Origin: an uncultured Paludibaculum sp.
GTDB lineage: Bacteria > Acidobacteriota > Terriglobia > Bryobacterales > Bryobacteraceae
Direction of reading: 5' to 3'
DNA length: 64,000 nucleotides
Assembly: GCF_963665245.1 (NCBI RefSeq)
Contig: NZ_OY762267.1
Span: 2,108,001-2,172,000, forward strand
Shown: piece by piece, positions 8,498 through 16,607 of the stretch
How positions within the stretch are numbered: position 1 is the first letter of the stretch
How the letters are laid out: every line of letters begins with the position of its first letter
Made by a program: the position numbers and the translations under genes
The notes under the pieces: model-generated
What the model saw: the letters and a program-made list of their open reading frames with translations, nothing else
Database searches by the model: none
What the model was told of the DNA's origin: nothing

Positions 8498-8552
8498 AGC
8501 CGGACACAGTAAGGCGGACGCCCTCGTCCGCGCTGGACCCCCAGGTCCAGCC
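8498..8552 (-). repeat. Dispersed repeat family C, copy 1
   Basis: Read on the minus strand, this about 55-nt element matches 31386-31441 almost base for base, with one indel and few substitutions. It contains two nested dyads: GGACCTGGGGGTCC and GCGGACGAGGGCGTCCGC. The second copy lies 23 kb away in unrelated context, so this is a mobile or amplified REP-like intergenic element. Confidence 0.75.
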
Positions 8553-8630
8553 AACCGCGAGTCACCCCAAAGTTTCCTCATTCAAAACAGACACACGAAC
8601 ATCCGGAGTCCACCGTGTGAGTGAAGCGAA

Positions 8631-8661
8631 AGCTGAGGGCTGAAAGCTGAGGGCTGACGGC
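8631..8661. repeat. Short GCTGA-unit repeat
   Basis: AGCTGAGGGCTGAAAGCTGA continues into GGGCTGACGG, giving four spaced GCTGA units. A related GCTGA-rich inverted repeat is found at 40081-40129, again between convergent genes. Confidence 0.5.
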
Positions 8662-8677
8662 TAACCGTGATGCGCCC

Positions 8678-9673
8678 CTACCTCGCCGCCGCCGCCGTAA
8701 CCACCCGTTCCGCGATATCCCGAACCTGCGTCCAGTGCAAACTGGACCCCAGTTCGCTATCCGATCCGGCCGCCAGATTCGACCCACCCCAGATCTTCAC
8801 ATCCTGCCGGTCTTCCGCCGCCTGGAACGCCTGGATCAACTCGATCACCGGAAACGTGTCCTCATCATAAGGGGACCCCCGGATCACGCTATACGTATAT
8901 CGCCCGCTGGGCCGCTGGCAGATCAGGCTGATGAGATTCCGATGCCCTTCGGCCGCCAGCACCAGTCGAGAATGGGGATCGCCCTTCTCCGCTGCAATGA
9001 CGAAGTCGTGCTCCGACCGGTACAGAATATCCGGCCGCGCCGTGATCGGCGAGGTCCCCGCCCGCCCCTCAATGAGGGCCAGCAACCGGTCGCAGACCGC
9101 GCGGATCGTCTTCGTCACCAGCGCCGCGTCACCCTGTTCCTTGCCTCGGCTGCGCTGCTCCATGTAGGGCTCGAACACCCACGTGAAGTGATTCTGTACC
9201 AACTCATCCAACCGCACCGGATATAGCCCGCCACAGACGTCGATCTTGTTGTTGTATTGGACAATCCAGCGCAGCAGTGGAGTCCCTTCCACCCGCTCCA
9301 GCATGTAGTGGTATTCCAGGACAAAGGCGGAAAGGCAGACGTCCTGATCGGCGTTCCACACGTACACCGGAATCGGCTGCCGGTGCCGCAGCCACCGCTC
9401 CATGATGCGCCCCTGACGCACGGCGATATACACTTGCATGGCCGCGCTCATCGTCACCTCGCGGATCACCCCGCTGTGATGATCGAAGTGCGCGTAGTGC
9501 CCCTGATGACCTGGCGTATCGTCCATAACCTCCAAGCCAATGGAGTACTCGGGAGCGCTGGAGGTGAAGTCGGCCCAGTTCTGAAAACGCCGTTCCGGGA
9601 CGCGTATCTCAATATTCTCGAAAAGACCAGCCATAGTGCCGGCCAAACCAGGGCCGGTCTCCATTGTGCTCAT
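8678..9673 (-). CDS. Uncharacterised protein with DHH-like motif
   Basis: A 331-aa soluble protein that I do not recognise as a named family. The visible landmarks are YAHFDHHSGVIREVTMSAAM around residues 60-80, resembling the DHH metal motif plus glycine loop of DHH phosphoesterases, then VWNADQDVCLSAFVLEYHYM around 105-125 and a basic-acidic C-terminal half without membrane segments. The second block (N-A-D-x-D-x-C-L-S) recalls the second metal motif of DHH enzymes. A metal-dependent phosphoesterase is therefore possible but unproven; a DHHA1 domain is not evident. In-frame ATGs exist at 9673 and 9634. It is separated by a repeat region from the NagB gene and by a divergent spacer from the toxin-antitoxin pair. 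Confidence 0.75.
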   Translation of the reverse strand: MSTMETGPGLAGTMAGLFENIEIRVPERRFQNWADFTSSAPEYSIGLEVMDDTPGHQGHYAHFDHHSGVIREVTMSAAMQVYIAVRQGRIMERWLRHRQPIPVYVWNADQDVCLSAFVLEYHYMLERVEGTPLLRWIVQYNNKIDVCGGLYPVRLDELVQNHFTWVFEPYMEQRSRGKEQGDAALVTKTIRAVCDRLLALIEGRAGTSPITARPDILYRSEHDFVIAAEKGDPHSRLVLAAEGHRNLISLICQRPSGRYTYSVIRGSPYDEDTFPVIELIQAFQAAEDRQDVKIWGGSNLAAGSDSELGSSLHWTQVRDIAERVVTAAAAR

Positions 9674-9799
9674 CCCGCGGCGCCCTTTGCAACCAAACGG
9701 GCCTTAACTTGGCCGTCAGACAACCCCACTCACCCCTTGACGCCGTGGTGTGAACCCTTCATTCTGAAGTTGGAAATTCATATTTTCCAACCACTCACC

Positions 9800-10078
9800 A
9801 TGCAGACAACGAAGAGGTCGCGCCCGCTGGTGCGGATCAAAGAGAAGTTCCAAGTGACTCTGCCGGTCGAACTGCGCACTCGGTCCGGCCTCGCAGTCGG
9901 AGATTTCCTGGAAGTCAGCATGGAGCAGGGCGGCGTCATCACCCTGACGCCCAAGTCCCTGGTGGACCGGCACATCGCCGAGGGCTTGGCGGACCTCGAA
10001 GCGGGCCGTGTGCACGGCCCCTACGAAAGCGCCGATGAGGCGATCGCCGCACTCGGCAAGCGAACCCGCGGAAAGTAG
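9800..10078 (+). CDS. AbrB/MazE-type antitoxin
   Basis: A 92-aa protein. Residues 8-52 form a swapped-hairpin AbrB domain: LVRIKEKFQVTLPVELRTRS followed by GLAVGDFLEVSMEQGGVITL. This is the standard DNA-binding N-terminus of type II antitoxins. The C-terminal tail (ADLEAGRVHGPYESADEAIA) is the usual toxin-neutralising segment. The stop is 11 nt before the RelE-like gene. Although the open frame extends far upstream, only the ATG at 9800 gives the domain a normal N-terminus. The complex would be expected to repress its own promoter. Confidence 0.85.
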   Translation: MQTTKRSRPLVRIKEKFQVTLPVELRTRSGLAVGDFLEVSMEQGGVITLTPKSLVDRHIAEGLADLEAGRVHGPYESADEAIAALGKRTRGK

Positions 10079-10089
10079 CTTACCCGGCA

Positions 10090-10335
10090 ATGGTCGCACG
10101 GTTTACCCAAAAGGCCACAAACGACTATGCCAAGGCGCCGCAGGAGGTCCGAAAGGCCTTCCAGAAGCAACTACGGCTTCTCATGCAGAACATGCTGCAT
10201 CCTTCCCTGCACGCCAAGAAGTACAGCGAAGCGGAAGACGTATGGCAGGCGCGGGTCAACCGGAGCTGGCGTTTCTACTTCACCCTTCAGGGGGATGATT
10301 GTGTGATCCTCACCATCATGCCCCATCCGAAGTAG
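10090..10335 (+). CDS. RelE/ParE-superfamily toxin
   Basis: An 81-aa protein with the compact RelE fold. It has N-terminal helices (FTQKATNDYAKAPQEVRKAF), a central LHAKKYSEAEDVWQARVNR segment and a C-terminal beta-hairpin WRFYFTLQGDDCVILTIMPH. The Arg in VNRSWRFYF and the C-terminal His-Pro-Lys are at positions used in RelE-type mRNA interferases. It follows the AbrB-type antitoxin by 11 nt, the usual gene order. The AbrB antitoxin with RelE-type toxin is a recognised mixed pairing. The target (ribosome-bound mRNA or gyrase) cannot be fixed from sequence. Confidence 0.82.
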   Translation: MVARFTQKATNDYAKAPQEVRKAFQKQLRLLMQNMLHPSLHAKKYSEAEDVWQARVNRSWRFYFTLQGDDCVILTIMPHPK

Positions 10336-10414
10336 CACATCTTGAGCCCATATCACTTGGGCATCAGGATCCAGCATCGAGCACCACCAGCCCTATCGCC
10401 CAACACCTCTGGCT

Positions 10415-11206
10415 TCACTGCCCCACCCAACTCGTTCTCACATAGCCCGACCCAAACCCGCACCGCAGATAGTTCTTCTCCGACACGCTCCCCTGCGACA
10501 CCTCCGCGACGGCCAGCCGCAGCTCCTCGTCCACCGCCCGTTTCACCCGCGCCCGGATCAGAGCCGTCTGCACGCCGCGCCCTCGAGCCCCCGGCAGGGT
10601 CCCGTCATTCCCCAGCACCGCGACACCACCAGCCGCAACCATCTGCGCGCAGCCCATCGCCAGTCCTTCTCCATCCACGACACCCAGATTCCGGGCCCCC
10701 GGCAGCCGCCACGCCACGCGCGCCAATTCCGGCCAAAGCGGATCGTCGGGCAACTCGAAAGCCGCTGGAAAGACCCGCACCCACGTCTCCTCCGGCAGTT
10801 CAGCCACGGGAGGGGCCGCCGGTTCGACCTCGCAAGGCAGCGGTAGGACAACCACGGCCTCCGTCCCCTCGGGCCGATACCCCCGGCGCGCCAGACGTTC
10901 CAAAGTATCGGCGGTCAGCCACGGAGCACACTCAAACACCACCCGCCGCGCCCTGTGCCGGCGGAAGAACCACTCCGCCGCATCAATCTCGCTCTCCGAA
11001 ATCTCCGGACCCGCGCCCTTCACCGTGGTCAACGGCGACCCGGCCCCCGTGAATGCCGCCACCCCGCCTGCGCACGGCAATGCCGCCGCTCCCACTGCCG
11101 GGGCCCACTGTTGAAACGCCAAAACATAGTCCAGCAGGTTCCGCGCCGCCGCCTCTTCGATGGTCTGGATATGTGTCGAATCTTCCACGTCCGAGCAGTC
11201 TACCAC
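10415..11206 (-). CDS. GNAT family N-acetyltransferase
   Basis: A 263-aa protein. The C-terminal half contains the GNAT acetyl-CoA loop and following helix, LPGARGRGVQTALIRARVKR (about 205-225; the R/Q-x-x-G-x-G/A signature), preceded by the strand VAVLGNDGT and followed by EKNYLRCGF, a typical motif-B segment. The N-terminal half (AEWFFRRHRARRVVFECAPW) looks like a degenerate second GNAT lobe. The gene starts 14 nt after the anti-sigma stop, so it is the third gene of the ECF sigma operon. The substrate is unknown. Confidence 0.85.
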   Translation of the reverse strand: MVDCSDVEDSTHIQTIEEAAARNLLDYVLAFQQWAPAVGAAALPCAGGVAAFTGAGSPLTTVKGAGPEISESEIDAAEWFFRRHRARRVVFECAPWLTADTLERLARRGYRPEGTEAVVVLPLPCEVEPAAPPVAELPEETWVRVFPAAFELPDDPLWPELARVAWRLPGARNLGVVDGEGLAMGCAQMVAAGGVAVLGNDGTLPGARGRGVQTALIRARVKRAVDEELRLAVAEVSQGSVSEKNYLRCGFGSGYVRTSWVGQ

Positions 11207-11220
11207 CGCCTCGACCGGTG

Positions 11221-11790
11221 CTACGTCAACAGCTCATCTTTCATTGATGACACCAGCAACAGCAGGCACCCGTTCATCGTCGAGATCAGCCCGTGATCGC
11301 TGCCTGCGTCATTCCGGCTGTAGTCACCGGACTTCATCACTACGCCACCTTGCCGCACATCGCCCTCCAGCACCAGGCATTGCTCTACGGCGGTGTGATG
11401 ATGCGGAGGGTAAGACGCACCAGGCTCCAGCCGCAGAAGGTTCGTCGCCATCGATGTCTCACGGTCATAGTAGAGCGTCTTGCTGCTGACCCCGGGAAAC
11501 GGAGTGGGGCGCCAGCGCCCCTCACTCTCCCGCACCACATGCATCCCTGGCTCCGGTTCGGCGATCTTTTCCAGCACACGCGCTCGCAGGCCCGCCGGCG
11601 GCGCCACGTCTTCCAACGACAGGGGTAATCCGGCCGCCGTCACCTCAAAAGCCTCGACCTCGCTGCGGCACACCGCACAACCCGCCTTCAGGTGCTCGGC
11701 AAACGCTTGCGCTTCCTCTTGCGGCATCGCGCCCAGACTGTAGAGGGCCGCCGACGCTCTGAGTTCTTCCGTCACTTCCAAATGCGGCAT
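11221..11790 (-). CDS. ChrR-like anti-sigma factor with cupin domain
   Basis: A 189-aa protein of two parts. The N-terminal anti-sigma domain (1-75) has a zinc-binding H-x3-C-x2-C motif in FAEHLKAGCAVCRSEV. The C-terminal cupin domain (about 100-185) has the metal motif YPPHHHTAVEQCLVLEGDV. This is the ChrR/ZAS architecture, in which the cupin senses singlet oxygen or organic peroxide and releases the partner ECF sigma factor. The ATG at 11790 is only 2 nt after the sigma stop, giving translational coupling; longer in-frame extensions upstream overlap the sigma gene and are spurious. Confidence 0.88.
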   Translation of the reverse strand: MPHLEVTEELRASAALYSLGAMPQEEAQAFAEHLKAGCAVCRSEVEAFEVTAAGLPLSLEDVAPPAGLRARVLEKIAEPEPGMHVVRESEGRWRPTPFPGVSSKTLYYDRETSMATNLLRLEPGASYPPHHHTAVEQCLVLEGDVRQGGVVMKSGDYSRNDAGSDHGLISTMNGCLLLLVSSMKDELLT

Positions 11791-11792
11791 GA

Positions 11793-12428
11793 CTATCCCC
11801 TCTGCTCCAGGATTCGCTCTCTCAGGCACATCATGCCCAGTCGTACCCTCGTCTTCACGGTGCCCAGCGGGAGCCCCAGGTGCCCCGCCATTTCGCTTTG
11901 CGAAAGCCCTTGAAAATAAGCCAGTTCGATCACCTGCCGCTGGTCGGCCGGTAGAGCCTTCAGCGCCTCGGCCACCACCCGGCGATCCTCGCTCATCGAC
12001 GTCAACCGCTCCGGCGAGGGCTCTTCCGACGGGCTCTCTTCGTGCACTGGACCGGACTCCCGCTTCTGTCTCGCCCCATGCGAGCGGTAGCGGTCCAGCG
12101 CCCGGCTTCGTCCAATCGTCGCCAGCCAGGCAGCCACACCGCCGCGTGCCTCGTCGAACCGGCCCGCGTGGCGCCAAGCCTGTACGTACACGTCTAAAGT
12201 CACCTCTTCTGCATCCGCCGGGTTGCCGAGAATCCGCAACACCAGCGAATAGACCAGTCCAGAGGTGGCGTCGTACAGCTCCGCGAAGGCTTCCCTGTCG
12301 CCCTCCGCTGCACGGCGCAGCCAACCGCGCCATACAGTTTCCCGTTCCTGACCAGTGCCGGTTCCTACTGCAAATACTGGACTCACACCCGTTTCTACGG
12401 GTTGTGGTGGCAATCCGGATTCATCCAT
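11793..12428 (-). CDS. ECF RNA polymerase sigma factor
   Basis: About 211 aa, with region 2 at about 35-100 (REAFAELYDATSGLVYSLVL, then RILGNPADAEEVTLDVYVQA) and region 4 at about 145-205 (ALPADQRQVIELAYFQGLSQ, then MAGHLGLPLGTVKTRVRLGM). The region-2 pattern is that of SigK/RpoE-like ECF factors partnered by ZAS anti-sigmas. The ATG at 12428 was chosen for a GGAGG 5 nt upstream; ATG 12440 adds 4 residues. It heads an operon with its anti-sigma and a GNAT enzyme, and probably autoactivates transcription as part of an oxidative-stress response. Confidence 0.92.
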   Translation of the reverse strand: MDESGLPPQPVETGVSPVFAVGTGTGQERETVWRGWLRRAAEGDREAFAELYDATSGLVYSLVLRILGNPADAEEVTLDVYVQAWRHAGRFDEARGGVAAWLATIGRSRALDRYRSHGARQKRESGPVHEESPSEEPSPERLTSMSEDRRVVAEALKALPADQRQVIELAYFQGLSQSEMAGHLGLPLGTVKTRVRLGMMCLRERILEQRG

Positions 12429-12560
12429 GGGCCCCTCCATGCCGGAATTAGAAGATTTTCACACGAAACGGCACCATGCAGGTCAACAGCTTGCGGGCGA
12501 TCCAATATTGACTGAATTACCGACCTTCATGTCCTGATACAATGAGGACACGGAGATCGC

Positions 12561-13121
12561 ATGTACCTGGAGAATGTGAACGAGCGCAACTTCATGGTCA
12601 CCTCGGTGGACTACGTGTTCAATTGGGCGCGTAAGTCGTCCATCTGGCCACTGACGTTTGGGCTCGCCTGCTGCGCTATTGAGATGATCGCCAGTTCCGC
12701 TTCGCGATTCGACATCGCGCGCTACGGCGCCGAAGTCTTTCGGCCCAGCCCCCGGCAGTCAGACCTCATGATCGTGGCCGGCACCGTGACCCTGAAGATG
12801 GCCCCGGTTCTGAAGCGCATCTACGACCAAATGCCTGATCCGAAGTGGGTTATCTCCATGGGCGCTTGCTCCAGCGTCGGCGGGCCCTTCAACACCTACG
12901 CTACCTTGCAGGGCGTTGACAAGATCGTGCCCGTCGACGTTTACGTCACCGGCTGCCCCCCGCGGCCCGAGAATCTCTTTTACGCGCTGCTGAAGCTCCA
13001 GGACAAGATCGACCAGATGAGCCTCATTGAGCGGCCCACTGAGATCCGCCTGGAAGAGTCCATGCTGGCCGATTTCCAGAAACAGGTCATGGTCGCGCAG
13101 ACCCAGCACCCCGCCGCGTGA
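12561..13121 (+). CDS. nuoB: NADH-quinone oxidoreductase subunit B (stand-alone copy)
   Basis: A 186-aa homologue of NuoB, the complex I subunit that carries the N2 4Fe-4S cluster beside the quinone site. All cluster ligands are present: the adjacent CC pair in GLACCAIEM, the Cys of [10 protein letters not shown] and the Cys of VTGCPPRPE. The core motifs [16 protein letters not shown] and [14 protein letters not shown] are intact and the length is standard. No nuoA, nuoC or nuoD is adjacent: upstream is a divergent sigma factor and downstream is pgeF, overlapping by 4 nt (GTGA). It is either a dispersed complex I gene or a paralogue of an operonic copy. Confidence 0.95.
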   Translation: MYLENVNERNFMVTSVDYVFNWARKSSIWPLTFGLACCAIEMIASSASRFDIARYGAEVFRPSPRQSDLMIVAGTVTLKMAPVLKRIYDQMPDPKWVISMGACSSVGGPFNTYATLQGVDKIVPVDVYVTGCPPRPENLFYALLKLQDKIDQMSLIERPTEIRLEESMLADFQKQVMVAQTQHPAA

Positions 13122-13783
13122 GTATCGTTCGCAGCCCACAGGGCTACTTCCTCTCTACCCTGCTCGCCAATGAGACCTGGCTGAGCCATGCCTTCGGCAC
13201 CGCCGCCGCCGCCCCGCCCCACGTGTATCTGGTTCTCAACCAGGTGCACTCGAACGTCGTGCTCCTGGCCGGGGAGTGCGGCCCCGATTCGGAGGGCGAT
13301 GGCTTGATCACCAATGAGGCAGGGCTCTTCGTCGCCGCCAAGAGCGCCGACTGCGTGCCGCTGCTGCTCGCTGACCCGGTCCACCACGTCGTCGCCGCCG
13401 TCCATGCCGGCTGGCGCGGATCGCTCGCCAACATCGCCGGCGCAGCCGTCGAACGAATGACCAAAGAATTTGACGTTCGGCCGTCAGATCTGGTCGCCGC
13501 GCTCGGCCCTTCGATCGGGCCGTGCTGTTTTGAGGTCGGCCCCGAGGTCGCTGTTTTGTTTCGAGACGTTTTCTCAGAAAGGAACGATCTCGATCGCCGT
13601 ACCACGATTGATCTTTGGGAGACCAATCGCCGGCACTTGCGGCAGGCGGGCCTCCTGCCCGAACGAATAGACACACCTCCCCCATGTACTTGCTGCGGGG
13701 GGAAGGAGTTCTACTCCTGGAGGCGCGACCATATACAGGGTCAGCGCATGTTCGCGGCAATCGGCCGCCTGCCTAACCACTAG
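13118..13783 (+). CDS. pgeF: Peptidoglycan editing factor/purine nucleoside phosphorylase, YfiH (laccase-domain) family
   Basis: A 221-aa protein of the YfiH/LACC1 fold. The zinc ligands and catalytic residues sit in the family motifs: the His of NQVHSN, the Cys of [10 protein letters not shown] and the His of [12 protein letters not shown]. The later conserved segments [14 protein letters not shown] and FYSWRRD are present. Members cleave purine nucleosides with phosphate (adenosine, inosine), and in E. coli YfiH prevents misincorporation during peptidoglycan synthesis. The GTG start overlaps the nuoB stop as GTGA, implying coupled translation. A terminator lies 21 nt after the stop. Confidence 0.92.
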   Translation: MSIVRSPQGYFLSTLLANETWLSHAFGTAAAAPPHVYLVLNQVHSNVVLLAGECGPDSEGDGLITNEAGLFVAAKSADCVPLLLADPVHHVVAAVHAGWRGSLANIAGAAVERMTKEFDVRPSDLVAALGPSIGPCCFEVGPEVAVLFRDVFSERNDLDRRTTIDLWETNRRHLRQAGLLPERIDTPPPCTCCGGKEFYSWRRDHIQGQRMFAAIGRLPNH

Positions 13784-13804
13784 TCACTCTCAGGAAGAGA
13801 CAAA

Positions 13805-13833
13805 AAGGGCGCGAGCTCCAAACTCGCGCCCTT
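13805..13833 (-). terminator. Rho-independent terminator of the DksA/TraR gene
   Basis: An 11-bp perfect stem (AAGGGCGCGAG and CTCGCGCCCTT) with a 7-nt loop. On the minus strand it ends in five T residues, so it best terminates the leftward dksA-like transcript; it may also serve the convergent pgeF gene. Confidence 0.8.
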
Positions 13834-13857
13834 CTGTCAGAACCGGAGCCGTGAGCT

Positions 13858-14235
13858 TTAAGCGACCATCAATTCCTCGAACATTTCCGTATTGTCATCC
13901 TTCGCACGGTCGGCCAGTTCCTGGCACTCGATACAGAAGGGCGTCCACGGTACTGCGTTGAGGCGCTTGGGGTTGATGTCTTCTTCGCAATGCAGGCAAA
14001 CGCCATAGTTGCCTTCGTCGAGGCGACGAAGGGCGGCACGTACGTTGCGCAGCAAGTGCGACTCACGGTCAAGGTTGCGGATGGCAAGCTCACGCTCTGC
14101 GGCGTGCTGCACTTCGTCCAATGCGTCCGGGCTTTTTTCGATGGCAATACCTTCCCGGTCACGCACGGCCTGCGAGAGCTCTGCGAGCTTGGTCTCCAAG
14201 ATCTGCTTGTATTTGTTGAGCTCCGTCTTGGTCAT
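13858..14235 (-). CDS. DksA/TraR family zinc-finger protein
   Basis: A 125-aa protein with an N-terminal coiled-coil hairpin (about 1-75; LNKYKQILETKLAELSQAV) and a C4 zinc finger in which CLHC at about 83-86 pairs with CIEC at about 104-107. The finger spacing and the NAVPWTPFCIECQE segment are typical of the DksA/TraR family, whose members enter the RNA polymerase secondary channel. The coiled-coil tip has acidic residues (EKSPDALDE) but not the exact DxxDxA motif of E. coli DksA, so ppGpp synergy is uncertain. It is monocistronic, with a strong terminator downstream. Confidence 0.9.
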   Translation of the reverse strand: MTKTELNKYKQILETKLAELSQAVRDREGIAIEKSPDALDEVQHAAERELAIRNLDRESHLLRNVRAALRRLDEGNYGVCLHCEEDINPKRLNAVPWTPFCIECQELADRAKDDNTEMFEELMVA

Positions 14236-14762
14236 TGTCTTATCTCCCAGTCATCACTTTCCAACTCAATGTCGTCTTCGGCTCTGCTAACAACGGATTA
14301 GACGGCGAAATCTCCAAAAAGTTTCAAGATGTGAGTGTCAACTACTCAACAATCTTTACATAAGCAATCCCTAGTAACGGCTTGCTACTAGGCGACTCGC
14401 CGCTCCACGCAAAATCCAATCTGCTAGGATACCATACCCCAGCAATTCAGATGCCAATTGTCAATCCGGGGAACTCGGAGTGCGAGCCCTTCGGTCGCCG
14501 CTCTCTGTCGCTTGCCGCCGCACCTTGCCCGGCGGTCTCTTCCGTCCTATCTCTGGAGCCGAGTCCAGACGGGACGTCCCTGGCCCGCGCTTGCCTGTAC
14601 CACCCTTTTAGAGCGGTCTAGCATACTGCACCTCATCGGCCGTTGCAACAGGAATCATTATGAGCGTATTCGTACAGACGCAATATCCTTCAAGATGTTT
14701 CAGCAATTCCGGCTTCCTCTCAACAAAGGACAAAAATTAATGGGGAAGCGTGCAGGACGAAC
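14236..14762. other. Intergenic region without a supported gene
   Basis: This spacer of about 525 nt separates the start of the dksA-like gene from the stop of the GT-C gene. Open frames inside it (14382-14621, 14458-15003) have no family-like sequence, and the longer one runs into the antisense of the GT-C gene. I see no tRNA-like fold. Confidence 0.4.
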
Positions 14763-16607
14763 TCACCGAGTGCCGATCCGGCCGAATACGACGCCCAGTT
14801 CCCGGCCGTTCTCGGGTTCCCGGATCGTGCGGGTGACTTCGATCCGGACGGTGATCTGCGGGCGGCCGACGACCGCCGGCGGAAGGTCAAAACCGCATTC
14901 GAATGAATCGTTTGCGGCTGTGATTGAGGCGTCGCCCACAGGCAGCCCATCCACTTTCACACTCAGCCCCAGCGGGGTCTTGAGGTGCTCCTTTGGACAG
15001 TAGCCGGCGACGTACAAACGCTCACTAGCCCTTTCGGGCCCCGAGATGTAAACTTCGGCGGATCTGCCCATCCAGCGCCACGAGAGGTCGGCCGGAAACC
15101 ACCCTTCACCGAGGTCGTTGGCAAAGTCGGGTAGTCCGGCGTTGACCTCCTTGGGCCGCAGGGTCAGCCACTCCCTTGGGAGCTGCCTGGCGTACTTTCG
15201 GGTGATATTCCGCAGGACGGTGTCCTCAAACGAGTACACAGCGGCGTGTCCCTTGGACACAACCCGACCCACGAAGCCCGGAGAGGCTACAAACTGGATG
15301 AGATCCCCCAATTCAGGGTGCGCATCGATCGCCTGTAAACCACCCGGCAAAATGTACACGTCGCTGACACCAAAGAGGTGAAACGGCTGGTCAAAAAACC
15401 CGGACCAGAAGAGATCGGAGTCGATGCCGCTGACGAGGAGGATTTTGTCGGGGTGCAGCTCGTGTGCGCGCTCCAGTCCCTCGACCAGAGCCCGGATGCG
15501 GTGACCCCGATCATATCGCCACATCGTGATTTGACGATTTATCGGAAGGGCAAAACTGAGATGCGCCCCGAGCACAGCGACGGCGCCCAGCCGCCAGACC
15601 AGGCGGTTCGAACGCCAGGCCGAATGAGCCAGACAAGCCAGAATCAGCGCTAAACCTATGGAAGGAATGGCCAAGTAATAGTCGGTGAAGTGATCGCGCA
15701 GCGACAGCACGGGCGCGATGGCCACCGAAAACCAGGCAAATCCGAAGGCCGGCAGCTTCTCGCCCCGGCGCCAAGCCCAGATGCCAAACACCGTCAGAAT
15801 GCCGGCAAGAATCCATGCGTTCACGGTCCAAAACGATTCCGGCAGCCGGTGGAATCGCGCCGGGTTGAGCCCGGCGGCCAGCGCCGTCCCCCAGTACCGG
15901 ACGTAGGTGTCAATGATGGAGAGGTCCCAGTGTTGGGCGTACAGCCCGGTCTTCGGATTCGGGGCGAGGCGGAAGTGGACCAAAGCGTACAGGGCACTGA
16001 CTGAAAAGAGCCACATGGTCCTCTTGAGGCGGTCGCGCTGGTACAGCCAGCACCACGTGGTAGCGAGTGCCGGATAGACAACGTTGAGCTCCAGCGCGCC
16101 GAAGCCCAGAACGAAGACGGCGACCTGCCAGACAAAGTGTCCGCGAATCAGAAGCCAGAAGGCGAGCAGCAGAAAGAAGGCGCACAGCACCTCGTTGTAC
16201 GCCGATAGCCAGGAAATCGGGGTCGCCAGACCCACGTTCGCCACCCAGATCATCGGCGTCAGCAGGGCCACAAGCCGCGACTGGCTTAGGCGTAGCGTGA
16301 TGGACTGCAGCAGGAAGAGGTTGGCGATCTGAGTGAGCGCCACGAGCAGATGGTAGGGCCGAGGGTCGAGGCCAAACCGGTCATAGAAAAGGATGAAGAA
16401 GAGCCGTTCGCTCCAGGGGCGGATCGTCCCCTGGGCTCGAGGTTCGAATAGGGCACTGAAGAGATCGTGCCAGTTGTGGATGGAGTTGCGCTGGACGAGC
16501 CAGGCGAAGTCATCCTGCTGAAACCAGGCACGTAAGCCATACCAGTAGACCCACAAAAAGAACAGCGTGGGCAGAGCCCAGAAGAGGCCAGACTTCAGGC
16601 GGCTCAT
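14763..16607 (-). CDS. GT-C fold membrane protein (putative glycosyltransferase) with C-terminal beta domain
   Basis: A 614-aa polytopic protein. Helix 1 (LFWALPTLFFLWVYWYGL) is followed by the extracytoplasmic motif WFQQDDFAWL, whose paired acidic residues match the catalytic/metal position of lipid-sugar-dependent GT-C transferases. About ten further helices extend to residue 360. A soluble region follows (370-500), then a C-terminal domain (505-614) with WRWMGRSAEVYISGP and RELGVVFGRIGTR. That last domain resembles the body of the lipoprotein encoded immediately upstream. The start overlaps the lipoprotein stop by 4 nt (ATGA). A role in exporting or glycosylating a surface polymer is likely; donor and acceptor are unknown. 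Confidence 0.82.
   Translation of the reverse strand: MSRLKSGLFWALPTLFFLWVYWYGLRAWFQQDDFAWLVQRNSIHNWHDLFSALFEPRAQGTIRPWSERLFFILFYDRFGLDPRPYHLLVALTQIANLFLLQSITLRLSQSRLVALLTPMIWVANVGLATPISWLSAYNEVLCAFFLLLAFWLLIRGHFVWQVAVFVLGFGALELNVVYPALATTWCWLYQRDRLKRTMWLFSVSALYALVHFRLAPNPKTGLYAQHWDLSIIDTYVRYWGTALAAGLNPARFHRLPESFWTVNAWILAGILTVFGIWAWRRGEKLPAFGFAWFSVAIAPVLSLRDHFTDYYLAIPSIGLALILACLAHSAWRSNRLVWRLGAVAVLGAHLSFALPINRQITMWRYDRGHRIRALVEGLERAHELHPDKILLVSGIDSDLFWSGFFDQPFHLFGVSDVYILPGGLQAIDAHPELGDLIQFVASPGFVGRVVSKGHAAVYSFEDTVLRNITRKYARQLPREWLTLRPKEVNAGLPDFANDLGEGWFPADLSWRWMGRSAEVYISGPERASERLYVAGYCPKEHLKTPLGLSVKVDGLPVGDASITAANDSFECGFDLPPAVVGRPQITVRIEVTRTIREPENGRELGVVFGRIGTR

Larger units (their letters stand above)
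8350..8677. other. Repeat-bearing intergenic region
   Basis: This 328-nt stretch between two convergent genes has no supportable gene. It holds one copy of a dispersed GC-rich hairpin element (8498-8552, on the minus strand) and a short array of GCTGA(A/G) units (8631-8661). Confidence 0.6.

Noticed and set aside
14458..15003. Small gene in the spacer before the GT-C stop
   Set aside because: Half of it is antisense to the GT-C gene and the remainder has no domain, export signal or convincing ribosome site.
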